From Isoetes taiwanensis (lineage: Eukaryota; Streptophyta; Lycopodiopsida; Isoetales; Isoetaceae): DNA of 64,000 nucleotides. The translations under genes were made by a program, and so were the position numbers. The stretch lies in assembly GCA_021234155.1 (NCBI GenBank), contig JAJEKV010000052.1, positions 6,617,358 through 6,681,357 on the forward strand, read 5' to 3'. Shown one piece after another: positions 53,792 to 64,000 of the stretch. Each line of letters opens with the position of its first letter. The first letter of the stretch is position 1. Under the pieces are notes generated by a model. That model was not told the DNA's origin and did not search any database. It saw only the letters and a program-made list of their open reading frames with translations.

Positions 53792-56056
53792 TCACTTAAC
53801 TCTCGCAAAGATGACCTTGAAGCTTGACCTCAAATTGTCCATGTCTTCCTTGGCAAACCAGTCCCGGTGGATCACCATTTGCACACAGTAGATTATAAAT
53901 GGACACTAAATAAATTAGCTGATCAAGAATGACAGAAGATAAGACATAGACAACTCACATCCTGTCTCCTTTATGTAGATTTTCTCGATGAATTTCGCGA
54001 CACTACCAATAACATAGATGCCACAATCACGGTTGTTGTGTCTTTGTGGAGCTTCCATCAAGATTACCGGGTGCATTATGCAATGCCGATGCCTCGTGCC
54101 TCCATCTCTTAAATACATCACTTAAAACCCTGCAATTCAAGGCATTAGAAGATAGGCTATGAATGAATAGTTACCAAATTTTGCACTCACAAAGTGATGA
54201 ACCCGCGTGTTGGAGCATGGAGGGGATCAAAGGAATCGGTGCAATATGCAAGGGCAAGGCTTCTTCAATTTCTCGCATGCCAAAGGATCAGCCACCAAAA
54301 TGAGCAGGGCTCCAAAGTTGGCCCGTGATAGGACAAAGCCGCCATCAATTCAAACCGTAACTAAAAAGGAAATAAAAATCCACTTCCCAAACCCAATTTA
54401 CCCGGCATTGACCCGGTATGTAGTAGAACTGTGCATATGGATTTTCCACACGGCCTTGCCAAAGGGGATCGAGGAATTAGCTTTGACGAATCGCCAGTAG
54501 GCACCACAGAGGCCTGGTTTTGTGCCATTTAGAAACAAGCCAAAAGTAGCAGGGTGGAGGAAGACATGATGACAGCATTTTTGGTGAGGAATTGAGTGTG
54601 CAAGAACCCTGCCAAAGCTCAACTTAGCATATCATGCAAGAAATAAAACAAAGACAACACACATACAAAGAAATAGGCTCCTAGGCGGCCAAGATCGATC
54701 TCTCGAATCTTCAATACCGAGGTCACCGGAATAGTCGAGAATTTTCGTGCCTCGCCTCGAGAGATGTGGAATTCAACATCCGATGATTTGTTGCCCACCT
54801 TCATCAGAGGACTTTGAACCACAATTGGATAATCCAGAGAAAATCTAAACTGCCAAAGCTCCTTTCTAATCCCTCTGTCATATAATTTTAGAGATTCAAA
54901 GAAGTGGGGGTCCAAAGATATACAAATACCATAATTTTATCTTGCTCGGCCGGGGAGCCAATTCATCTGCATTTTCGGGCTCCTCCTCCTCTGATTCTTC
55001 ATGCACAATATGGTTTGGAGCCATTAGATCCGCATCCCTAGGGGCCCGCACAAAAGTCCGCTTCCTTGGGGTCACTGTAGACTTGGGCTATTCGAACTTG
55101 GGGTTTTGGAAGGAGGTGAATTAAAATCAAGCGTATCGCAGACTTCAAACTCCCAAGACTCACATCGTCTTCGTCCAACTGGTCGTGTTCATGGCTCAAA
55201 TCACCAAACAAATCCTTCTCATCCAAATTGCCATGCTTGCACTTAATCCTTTCCTTGATTTCCCTTATCCGGCTCTACCGCATTTCTAGTTCGTGGCCTC
55301 CTTTTCCGAGACTGCGGGTTTATAAACTTCGGCTTTCGGGCCGTGTCATCCAAAAGGCCGAGGGCGATTTGCTCATCGCCATACGCCTCGGCTGGCCGCC
55401 CTTGCCCTCTGAAGTTTTAGATCTCCGATTGTGGCTAAATTTAAAGTCGGGGTCAAGAGATCTCTCCACACTTATCTTCCCATAATCTCTAACCCTCACC
55501 TCAGCCTTGTTCTTGAATTCCGACCCCTCGGAAGTGGCATCCGGAAGCTTGTAATTTTGCCATAATTGATGCACCACGAACCTATGATTCTCGATTCGAT
55601 CTTCTGGCTGTAGGATTTTGCTGCGATCCACCGACACGGCAACGCCATTTTTGACTAACGATCATCATACCGTAGTCCTTCAAAATTTCTTGATTGGTCG
55701 GTTCCTCGCTTGGATTAACGTTAAAACATTCAATATTACTTTTCGGGGCCTCATCCCCCTCATCTGCATTTTTAGCATTCGTTAGATCATCTGCTTTTTC
55801 GTGGCATTGGCCATCAACTGAAGTCTCGTCCCCGGCGCGGGGGTATTCTTTCGTGGTGAAGCCCTTAGCTCTTGCTTACGCCCTTAATCTCTTCTTGTTC
55901 TGGGATTGAACCTCTTGGTGGGATTCAATCCGAGCAATATCTTTGAGGCGATCGGGCAATGGCCAAAGCCGAGTTTCCTTCCATTTCCCCATCCCAGTTC
56001 TCGTTAATGGACGTATTAAGGCTGATTTCGAAGTTAATCGACTCCTCCACCATCTG
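53792..56056 (-). pseudogene. Ulp1/C48 SUMO-protease-like gene of the large MULE, decayed
   Basis: A possible start is at 56056 (MVEESINFEISLNTSINENW). The N-terminal and central parts are acidic or basic low-conservation sequence in several frames (55800-54620). The protease domain follows: ALLILVADP with the preceding catalytic His position read as Asn, a TDSF segment supplying Asp, and PQRHNNRDCGIYV with the oxyanion Gln and catalytic Cys (54020-54050). It ends WFAKEDMDNLRSSFKVIFARVK. Such proteases cleave SUMO conjugates. In Kaonashi MULEs the gene is an element-borne homologue. Frame breaks and the missing His indicate an inactive copy. Confidence 0.6.
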
Positions 56057-56454
56057 TAAAATAACATAACCGGTTAGAATAAGACTAAAATAGACTTTAA
56101 CAACGGATCTGTCCCATGGCGCTTACCTTTAAATACTTCGGCGGATGCAATGAAATGGCATAGCCTCTGGATTCGGTAACAATCGGGCCCTTTCCAATCG
56201 ATTCCGTCCGGAAGGGCAATCGTTTGGGGCGCCACGAGTTGGACATAGCCATCGCGACCATTGTGCCCCTTCCTCCGGAATCCCCACCGCTGCGTGGCGA
56301 CTTCGCAATTGCGCCCTGACGAATAAGCTGGCGGTTTTCGCCCTCCGGTTACACCATTAGTGCGTACGACGACACCGGGCCGGTCGGGCATTAATTCAAA
56401 CCAATGGCATCGATTGAACCCGTGGGCGACCCCCGGCTTCGTCCAAGGCAGAGG

Positions 56455-57116
56455 TGATCCCGAGGAGGTTTTCACCGAGAAGGACTTTCGTGATCCCGAG
56501 GTCTAATAAGCTCGGCGATAACGGCATCCGGAGCACGCTGTGGCATGGGGATCCCGAGGAGGGGATCACGGCCAAGATTCCGGGTGATCCCTGAGGATGT
56601 AATCACGCCGGGTGCTCTGGTGATCCCGAGGAGGGATTCACCACTACCGAGACGGGGCCTTTATTCGGCCAGAGTCCTTCCTCGATCCCTGAGGGGCGAT
56701 CTTCCCGTCCTCGATGTCTACCGGTCGGGTTATGGTGGTGATCCCGAGGCCGGATCGTGGCGAGACGGGTGGCCGATATCGGGCCACGCCGATGGCGATC
56801 CCGAGGAGGGGATCACACACACTACCGGACACGGGCGCCGGTTATCTGGCCAGTGGCATGGGGATCCCTGAGGTATGGATCGCAAGCAGGATTCCCGGAG
56901 GGCGGATCAGGCGTTGGTGATAATGGAGGCGGGGAACACCACGGACGGCCGGGATGTGTCGCATGACGGCCAGATTTATGCAGACCCCTCACGTGTGTCA
57001 AGACACGGTGAAACGGGGGGTCCTGAAACGGATTCCGTCGAGCCCTGGGGGTGATACCGTAGGACGGTTTTTTTACCTCCGGGATCCCCGAAACCAGGGT
57101 AAGACTATCCTGAGCA
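56455..57116 (-). repeat. right terminal inverted repeat of the large MULE
   Basis: Reverse complement of 47201-47960 with indels, ending at the TSD at 57117. It contains repeated GATCCCGAGGAGG/GATCCCTGAGG motifs and is GC-rich. It lies about 290 bp upstream of the start codon of the next gene. Confidence 0.85.
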
Positions 57117-57403
57117 ATAGAATTCCTTATTTCCCACGTCATTGAATGAAAAATTGCCACCAAACTAATCAAAATGGATTAATTTTAGGGTGCAGGAAAT
57201 CACGAAGAACGTGTTTTAGGGTGTGAGTGGATTTACAAGCGATTTTAGATGCTCGGGTTCTTCCTTTGGGTTTAGTCATTCCTTTGTGTTACAGAGTGTG
57301 AAAGCTTCAAAAGGTGATACCGCATGGGGCCGTCTTTAGGATGTAAAAGTTTTGATTTTCTCAGCATTGCTTGGATGTGATATATTGCAGGCTTCAAAAG
57401 ATT

Positions 57404-57961
57404 ATGGCTCATCCGAATCTGTTTTCTATCGATCCTCCATTACTAGAAGATGCTGGTCTTGAGGAAGCAGCACTTCCACCAGATGCAATTCATGTAAGGA
57501 ATTATTTAAGTGTTTTGAATTTCAGCGTCTGGAGTTGATAAAATGGCATTTCGGATCAGGAAGCCTTTCGTCGGGCGGCAGAAAAGATGAGATCTGCAAC
57601 AAACACATTATTGGGTAACTTTGGTACATCAGATGACAGTGGCTGCGTGGAGGATCCACATGCAAAGGAGCCAGACTGGGAGGACGTCCTTGTGGGGAAA
57701 AGTTCAGAAACATCAGGCACTAAGATATGTGCGGGGCAATCTGAGAAAGGTGGGCTTGTTGAGGAAGGCCATGATGCTGTTATAGATTATGTGGGAGGTT
57801 CAGAAGATAAGGTTTCTCAAGGTGAAGAGAAAGGGCCAAGGCTTGGGGATGATTCTTGCATCGTTGATGTTAAGGGGCTTTTGCCTGAAACAGATCATTC
57901 AGCTGAGGAAAGCCAACCCAATGCAGAAGTCCCTGGTTATGCAGCCTTTCCTATTGCCTAG
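57404..57961 (+). CDS. conserved small acidic plant protein, two coding exons
   Basis: Exon 1 57404-57493 (30 codons, MAHPNLFSIDPPLLEDAGLE..) and exon 2 57560-57961, joined in phase 0 through GTAAGG and a CAG acceptor, give 163 residues. A probable 5' UTR intron ends at TATTGCAG|GC (about 57390). The pattern 'DPPLLEDAGLE..ALP.DAI.EAF..AA', then 'CVEDP', 'DVLVG' and an acidic C-terminus is one I associate with an uncharacterised plant protein family. The function is unknown and no catalytic motif is visible. The large MULE ends 287 bp upstream of the start codon, so its TIR may affect the promoter. A 3' UTR probably extends to about 58150. Confidence 0.75.
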
Positions 57962-58364
57962 TGCATCTTGGTCAAGGACAATGTAAAGGTTGTGTATGGC
58001 TGTTTAGCAAGATTGTTTGGTTTGCGAAATTTCGATGTATACGGTTGCTGTTTTTTTTTTCTTGCTCTGACTTTAGTGCTACTTATTTTTTGTAGGCTGT
58101 GTTATGTCTTTCTCTAGAGATGCACCAGCGTTTGCCTATTTAGGGTTAATGGAATTTGTCAGCGACAACGTTTAGGTCCTATCGCTAATTCTGGCACTGA
58201 GGCATGTATCTTATCCCTGTTTGTGAGGTATCTTTCCCAATTTCTTCCATTAATTAAGTAAAATGGAAGGCAGATTGGATGTACATTGTGCACATTAATG
58301 TAATGGAAAACTAATAAGGTTAATATTTGTCTGAAAACCTTGCATCATTTTTTAAGGTTGAAGA

Positions 58365-58571
58365 ATCTCTATGACTGAAAAGTGAATTGGAGGAATAGAG
58401 AAAGACACGGAGGGAGTTGTCTACGCATGCAAAAGAAGAAGTGACCAAAACCCTACGTGACCATGGCCTTTATAGATAGGCCATGTCATCACCACATATG
58501 GCAGGGTGATATGCTGAGTCATCATAATAAGTTGACCTAGCCATATAGCATGTGGCTAACATCCCCCCTGA
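58365..58571 (-). repeat. copia 3' LTR (partial) and polypurine tract
   Basis: On the minus strand, TCAGGGGGGA (58562-58571) is followed by TGTTAGCCACATGC, a classical polypurine tract/LTR junction, with a TATA-like CTATCTATAAAGG inside. The outer end of the LTR was not fixed. A second GGGGGGA tract occurs at about 58634. Confidence 0.6.
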
Positions 58572-58626
58572 TGACCAGCATAGCAGAAACAACAAAAAAG
58601 AAACTGAAAAAAAATCCACCTCATGA

Positions 58627-59073
58627 TTACTTTCCCCCCTGAGGAGTAGCTGCAGGTACAACATGCAAGAAGTCCTTCATAGCAGTAAAGTGTCGTCCTG
58701 CGAGAGCTTTTGTAAAGCCATCTTTCTGGTCTGTTGTGGTGCAGTGAGAGATATTGAGCTGCCCATTTTGTAACTGTTCTCTAACAAAGCGTAGTTTGAT
58801 ATCCATATGCTTTATTTGGAGATGCATTTGATAGTCTTTGGCGTGATGAATAGCCCCAATATTATCACAGTAAATAGTGGCAGGAGTTGTGAGGATTCCC
58901 ACATCTTTGAAAAGATGGATCAGCCATAGCATTTCCTGAACTGTAAGCGTGAGAGCTTTGAGTTCTGCATCAGTGGTGCTGATACTATTGGTGTATTGCT
59001 TTTGTGACTTCCAGCTGTAAAAGGAGACACACCCTGTTAGACATTTTCTATAGTCAATGTCAGTGGAAGCCAT
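58627..59073 (-). pseudogene. Ty1/copia RNase H fragment
   Basis: The 148-codon frame matches the C-terminal copia RNase H: YRKCLTGCVSFYSWKSQKQ, STTDAELKALTLTVQEMLWL, IYCDNIGAIHHAKD, IKHMDIKLRFVREQL, DGFTKALAGRHF. The catalytic DAEL and CDN acidic residues are present. The first conserved Asp and all upstream pol domains are missing. A polypurine tract and LTR start follow immediately, so it is a 5'-truncated element end. Confidence 0.85.
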
Positions 59074-59189
59074 ATCTGAATCAGAGTATAAAGTGAGTGG
59101 TCATTGAAGTTGTCATCCATTAAAATAGCCCAGGAACCAGCTTCTGATCAAGCTCCACCAAGATGCTAGTTGTTAATTGCTCCATCAGA

Positions 59190-59700
59190 ATTTAGGGCCG
59201 GATTAGGTGTATTGCAGATTGAGATTACCCTCTCCTATAGAAATTATTTCTTGATGCTGATTGCTTGATTACTCTTGGCAACCTAGTGCTTGGTGATGTG
59301 GGCTGGTATTCCCTTCCCAATTTGGTTGGTGGCTGATAGTTTCTGAAAACTATCATTCCTTTAAAACTTGCTCCCTTAAGACCATTCTTTGATGTTCTTT
59401 GCTTTTGCTTTTGCCAAAAAATGCAAAGATTATTTTGACGGGGGAAGGCAAATTTGTGAAAGGATAGGATTTGTTTATGTTGTTAGGTTTATGTTAGCAC
59501 TACTCGTTTGTGTTGTCTTGATGCTTAGATTATTCTAGAATGTTTAGGTCCATTTCTTTATACCATTGGGCAGTATGTTGTTCCAAGCAAGAAACAAGTG
59601 CCATGTAGCATCTTTTGTTATTGCCAAAAAGCCAGGTACTGCTAGATGATGTGAACTCATTATTTGGCATTAATAGCTGCTGCGTTTGGGGAACACACCC
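59190..59700. other. intergenic, nothing recognised
   Basis: AT-rich sequence without supported coding frames. A small palindrome (GATAGTTTCTGAAAACTATC) occurs near 59334-59353. Confidence 0.35.
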
Positions 59701-59754
59701 AAATTAAGTTAAATTTTAAATTAACTATTTGTTAGTTATACGATTTGGTTCATA

Positions 59755-60015
59755 CCATTGGTTATGTTAGCTAGTAACATAACAAATTCCATTAAAATTA
59801 CCTTCACACATAATCCATTATGTTAAAATTTTTAATATAATGGATTTCGTTAAATATATCATGGCATCGTAATCCATTGTGATAAAAATTTTAATATAAC
59901 GGATTTCGTTAATACACCTCCACACAATATCTGTTATGTTAAATCTTTAATATAACGAATTTCGTTAAATACACCGTCACACTATAATTTGTTATGTTAA
60001 CCTGTTTTAATATAA
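59755..60015. repeat. AT-rich tandem repeat of ~62 bp, each unit a hairpin
   Basis: About four units. Each has AATCC(A/G)TTATGTTAAAATTT paired with TTTAATATAA(T/C)GGATTTCGTTAA in inverted orientation, followed by a spacer (TATACACCATCACAC-like). It is not coding. Confidence 0.7.
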
Positions 60016-60074
60016 CAATACACCCTCTTAATCTACCACATGTCTGTTAGATTGGGACTTTGAATCAACCACAT

Positions 60075-60205
60075 GCTTGGCATGCTATTATGTACCAAAA
60101 TCACAAGTATGTTTAAATCACAATACTAAGATGTAATAGATGCTATTATGTACCAAATCACAAGTAGGTTTGGATCACATCACTAAGATGCAATAGATAG
60201 AAAAC
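60075..60205 (+). repeat. two tandem copies of a ~65-bp unit
   Basis: TGCTATTATGTACCAAA.TCACAAGTA and TCACAATACTAAGATGTAATAGATG recur with a few substitutions. Confidence 0.65.
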
Positions 60206-60544
60206 ATGTAAAATGTCATTGATAAGACACATAAAAAATGTACCTGATCAATATCAATGCTTACTGTTTAGAACTGAAGTCAAACAAAAGATCATTTTAA
60301 GGTTTAATGTATACATCGACAGTAGAGCCATGCAAAATACTAAAGAAAAATTACTAAAATACAAAATCTGTTCAAATGTTTCCAGAATAATAATTTGGAG
60401 GAGCATGTCTGCTGTCACTATGGAGGACCACCTATTAGACCAACCAAAACAATATTACAGAATAGAACAACTCAAATACTAATTTATGTGCTATACAATA
60501 TTATCCTTACCTCATTTCCCAAAACATTGAGTTTCTTCCTCATT

Positions 60545-61380
60545 TTACCTTAAGAAGACCAAGTACTGTGACAGATTGTCTCGAATGCTCTCACCCACAT
60601 CCAAAACTATATTTTCAAGCTCTTCCTCCTCCTCCTCCTCCTCCTCCTCAAGTTCTCGAAGCTCTGCTTCCACATCTATATCCCTTGACTCCAACAATAA
60701 GTTATGCAACAAACAACATAAGTATATCACGTCTGGTACAAAATCAATATCCACTGCAAGCGTTGTCCTCAAACTCTTAAACACCATTTTAAGAACTCCA
60801 AACGACTGCTCAATAACTGACCTTGCTCTTATATGACAATCATTGAACAAGTTTTGAATTACACTTAAGTTTGGATGCAATCTCCAATATACAGTGACAT
60901 TAGCCATGGAGAAAGCATATAACCTTTGTCACCTACCAAGTATGGGCGTATGATATAAACACCATTGATAACCATAGTTGGTTCGTGCTTAATCCGATGG
61001 TGTAGTGCTTTTTCTACCAAGCCCGAATTCTGAAAACACGTGCATCATGCACGAATCTTAGATACCTAATAAACACATCAAGGAACCTCCTGCTCATGTT
61101 ACACACAACTTGTAAGATAATAGAGTGCCTTTGTTTCCTGTAAAAGTAATCATCACCCCCAAGTCCAATAGGTCTCAAAATCTCCACGTGCATGCAATCT
61201 ATAGCTCCATGACAATTAGGAAGTCCGCTCACTTCTCTAAATGAGGCTTCAATATGTTGCAAATTGCCACCTGTTGGCCACTCAATACAATGTTTGAAGT
61301 GTATATTAATAGCATGATAGACTTCCTTGAGCACTAAATGTAAATTATATTTTTCATAGATGCGAATCTTTCTTGGCAAT
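60545..61380 (-). pseudogene. PIF/Harbinger (HARBI1-like) transposase, frameshifted
   Basis: Minus-strand frames give the nuclease core: EASFREVSGLPNCHGAIDCM (first catalytic Asp), YYRKQRHSI-like YFYRKQRHSIILQVV, RFLDVFI..VHDARVF (second Asp), then in shifted frames VGDKGYMLSPWLM, and finally RSVIEQSFGVLKMVFKSLR with the third acidic residue (Glu). The tail is a run of glutamates encoded by a CTC/GAG microsatellite (about 60626-60650). Two frame shifts near 61020 and 60900 break it. The N-terminal part is cut at 61380 by the solo LTR. The enzyme would act with a Myb-like partner, which is not seen here. Confidence 0.85.
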
Positions 61381-62992
61381 TGTGACGTCCCTTGCTCGTA
61401 TACGATGCTCCCATCGTACAAAACCAGAGTTCATCCCTCTGTCAACGCCTTTGCTGACACGCGGCCGTCCACCTAACATCAGATCCTTGCTAACAGTCAA
61501 GAATCTAATGGGGAAGAATGGACGTGTCATTCTTCCTGTCTCCCTCGGGACCTACCTAGCCGCGGAAGCACATTAAACATGAGCACATAACATCAAATAA
61601 CATACATATTCACCTCGAAGGGTCGCTCACTATAACATAACATCTGTAACAACAACATCAATAACATCAACATAAGGGGAATCCTACCCAAGGCTCAGAC
61701 TCATGGGGATCGACTGACGGCTTGGGTCTCCAGAAGTCAATGCAGACAGAATTCATGGCAATTGGATTGGTCTGGTATAAGAACATGGCCGTTGGGTAGT
61801 CCGCTTCTCCTGTGTATACTTTGCAGAATAGGCTGATAAGTCTTGGACTTGACCATAGCTTGCCGGGTGCATAGCCAAGGGAGCTACTCCTGGGTTGCAT
61901 CGCCCCAATCCCGATGAGGCAGGAGGAGATCACGTCCTCGAGAGGCATGCATGCCCATCACAGGCGGTTAGAGGGCCACTGCACGTCTACGAGTTGAACC
62001 CTATGGAAGGTAACGCATCACCCCAGAGGTGTCGAGCCCATGCCTTGCCCACGCACAGTGTCAAACCATCAGGCCTAGCCTGATAAGATCCCTAGTAGGC
62101 TTTACACACCAGAGGGATCAATTTGCAATGGGACAAGCCCCCCTTATCTGCCGGTCTAGTCCTGCCACTCACAGCCAAGCGAGCTCTTATGCACAGACCG
62201 CATTAATTGGGAATTAACGAGGCTATCTAGATACATCAACTACTGAGGCTTTTAGAGTCTCTACCCCCCTTTCCAATACACAGGAGGCACATAGAATAGA
62301 ACATCATCATCCATAGAACTGAAACATAGAATAACATCTAATCTATCTGCCTAAACATACATGGTTAGGTTCCTTTGTTAGGGCTTGTGATCTCGGAATC
62401 TATAAGGCCTCTAAGGCTGAGCTAACATGCTAAACCAGCTCATTCACGGACTAAAAGTCGGCATTGCACAACAGAATTGCTGTTCCCCTGAACCTTCACT
62501 GGCTCCAGCTCCTCGGAATGCGTCCATGCTTCTGTTCAAGGCAAAGGCGACCGAATCTTGGAGATCTGTTGTGCAGAACTGGCTTGGCGCCATCTAGCAA
62601 TGCAAAATAGCAGCTTGGCTTGGCCGGAATGGCTCAAGGAAGCTGGAATGCGAAAATGAAAAAAGTTTAGGGTTTCCCCTTCTGTTCCTTTTACATGACC
62701 TTTTAGAGTTAGGGGCATGTAAGGTCTTGCCATGTGGCAAAGGGGGTAAATGCACATGTTAAAGGTATGTGCAACATAAGAAGTTGCCCCCTAGGGTGCA
62801 ACCCTTTACGGTTTCCAAGTACATGTCATCAAGGCGACATGTACGAGTGACGTGGCAGTATAATATACGTATTCATACCATATATTATACTGGAACATCA
62901 CAATCTTCCCACCTTGAATTGAAGCTGTCCGCATCGTCACTAGTCTCCCCACCCTGGACACCTGCATGAACCCTGCAACTCATCCCATACAT
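61381..62992 (+). repeat. probable solo LTR of a Ty3-type element
   Basis: It starts TGTGACGTCCCTTGCTCG and ends near CATCCCATACA(T). GCAAT precedes it (61376-61380) and follows it (62993-62997), which fits a 5-bp TSD, although the last base is then T rather than the canonical A of CA. It interrupts the Harbinger transposase frame. No internal retrotransposon sequence is attached and no coding frame in it is supported. Confidence 0.5.
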
Positions 62993-62997
62993 GCAAT

Positions 62998-64000
62998 TTT
63001 TAACAATTACATCGAGGTAATATTTAAGTTAATTATTATGATCACATCCTTTATTTCATAACTTGTTATAGTTGTGACGACCATACGGATATTACTATTA
63101 ATAGTAAGGTAATTTCCCAGCCTTTACTTAAATTAACATTTAATATTCACAAAACTTTCATAATTTCCACACTTAGTATTCACAAGAAGTTTTAATATTT
63201 TATAATTTAAAGGTCTGTTCACATTATGAAAAAAAAAAATGTGCTGCAAGTCTTCGCAGTGCGACCCTCTTGCCCCTTAGATCATTCTATTTGCCTGCCG
63301 GTCCAACACTACGTTAGTACACATTTATTTATTACAAGAATTTGTCGTGGCAGCCGAAGGCCGCCACTGGTTTGGTTTTTAGCAAGTGCCTATCTATGTA
63401 CACAGGAGTTTAAAGTAACTTCTTTATAAACGAACCATTTGCATCTATGCTCATGCATAACACACTGCTTATATCTATATCAATTAATGGTGCAATAGAA
63501 TAGAATAATAGCATGCTAAATTTTCTTCAGAAGGAAAAATGCTTGTTGGAGATGGGGACCCAACTCTCCACTTGAGTTTGTTAATTTTGCTTGCACATCA
63601 TTCTTTAGAATATTGAGCAGAAAAAAAATGAAATGAAGTACTTTAAATGAATGTGTAATGATATTTAGATGGATGCTACGTATTTAAATAAAATAAATGC
63701 ATCCTTTAGAAGACTCGATTTTCACGTGATATGTTTCACACCAATGGTCTATAATATGCCAAAAAATGGTGGCCTATCTAACGCTATCGCTAAACTTCAT
63801 AATTGCTACAACTGTTGTCCTAAATAGTCACCCCAAATTCTCAATAGAGCACTATTATTACACAATGTGTACAATGTGCCAAATGTGCCAATGCGCAACA
63901 TCGTAGGAAAGGGGAACGTTTTGGTCCTTCAAATTGCAATACTTATTGTATAAAAGTGTCATAGCCATATGCCGATGCATTGAGTTCAAACTTCTTCCTT
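62998..64000. other. AT-rich sequence, nothing recognised
   Basis: It may include remaining Harbinger 5' sequence next to the LTR, but decay prevents a call. No supported genes, RNAs or element ends up to the window edge. Confidence 0.35.

Larger units (their letters stand above)
47201..57116 (+). mobile_element. large MULE (Kaonashi-like), 9.9 kb, perfect 9-bp TSD
   Basis: The TSD ATAGAATTC occurs at 47192-47200 and 57117-57125. The ends read GGCTCAGGATAGTC and, inverted, TGCTCAGGATAGTC, extending into long GC-rich terminal inverted repeats (about 0.7 kb). It contains a MULE transposase gene with SWIM finger (+), a 171-aa accessory gene (-) and a C48/Ulp1-like protease gene (-). MULEs carrying Ulp1-like genes are known in plants as Kaonashi. 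Foldback arrays of the TIR motif lie between the genes. The coding sequence has several frame breaks, so this copy is probably no longer autonomous. Confidence 0.93.

Noticed and set aside
60568-60836. plus-strand serine- or proline-repeat ORFs
   Set aside because: They are the complement of the glutamate-coding microsatellite in the Harbinger transposase on the minus strand.

Overview
The window is nuclear DNA from a land plant. It contains spliced genes with GT/AG introns, a DYW-type PPR remnant, plant-type Ty3 (Tat/Ogre-like) and Ty1/copia retrotransposons, MULE, hAT, pogo and PIF/Harbinger DNA transposons, and a Replitron-like HUH endonuclease gene. I have the impression of a non-seed vascular plant (fern or lycophyte) or another early-diverging lineage, but nothing in the sequence proves it. 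Only two host genes look complete: a five-exon MRS2/CorA-type magnesium transporter (complement of 3279-5613) and a two-exon small acidic protein (57404-57961). Most of the rest is layered transposable elements, many with boundaries fixed by target-site duplications (TSDs).

Region by region. 1-6.3 kb: a Harbinger-like scrap, unassigned sequence, then MRS2. 6.3-8.46 kb: a minus-strand, single-domain Rep/HUH endonuclease gene with an HLH metal motif and a YCMK tyrosine motif. It carries no helicase and resembles the transposases of Replitrons. 8.48-23.9 kb: a dead LINE split by a 13.7 kb Ty3 element (9334-23081, TSD AGCTT, 2.5 kb LTRs, tRNA-Gln-type primer site). Its pol has the unusual order protease, intact extra RNase H, RT, degenerate RNase H, integrase. 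Its 3' LTR contains a 2.75 kb insertion carrying a histone H2A first exon. 24-33.1 kb: retroposon tails, a large inverted-repeat structure enclosing a rearranged PPR-DYW pseudogene, tandem duplications, and a 1.4 kb minisatellite. 35.5-42.8 kb: a decayed copia element with nested hAT (8 bp TSD) and MULE (about 9 bp TSD) insertions, and a second MULE inserted exactly at its LTR edge. 43.4-46.9 kb: a possible small gene and pieces of a pogo-type transposon with altered catalytic residues.

47.2-57.1 kb: a 9.9 kb MULE with perfect 9 bp TSDs (ATAGAATTC) and GC-rich terminal inverted repeats of roughly 0.7 kb. It contains a MULE/SWIM transposase gene on the + strand. On the - strand it has an intact two-exon accessory gene of unknown family and a decayed Ulp1/C48 SUMO-protease-like gene. 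Between the genes lie tandem foldback arrays built from the GGTGATCC...GGATCACC motif that also fills its terminal repeats. This Kaonashi-like layout with motif arrays, and the Replitron-like gene, are the strongest candidates for something undescribed. 57.4-64 kb: the small acidic protein gene, a copia fragment, hairpin satellite repeats, and a frameshifted HARBI1-like transposase interrupted by a probable solo LTR.

The elements show little functional cooperation beyond selfish replication. The nesting gives a relative chronology: the LINE is older than the Ty3 element, which is older than the 2.75 kb insertion; the copia element is older than its hAT and MULE insertions; and the Harbinger copy is older than the solo LTR.
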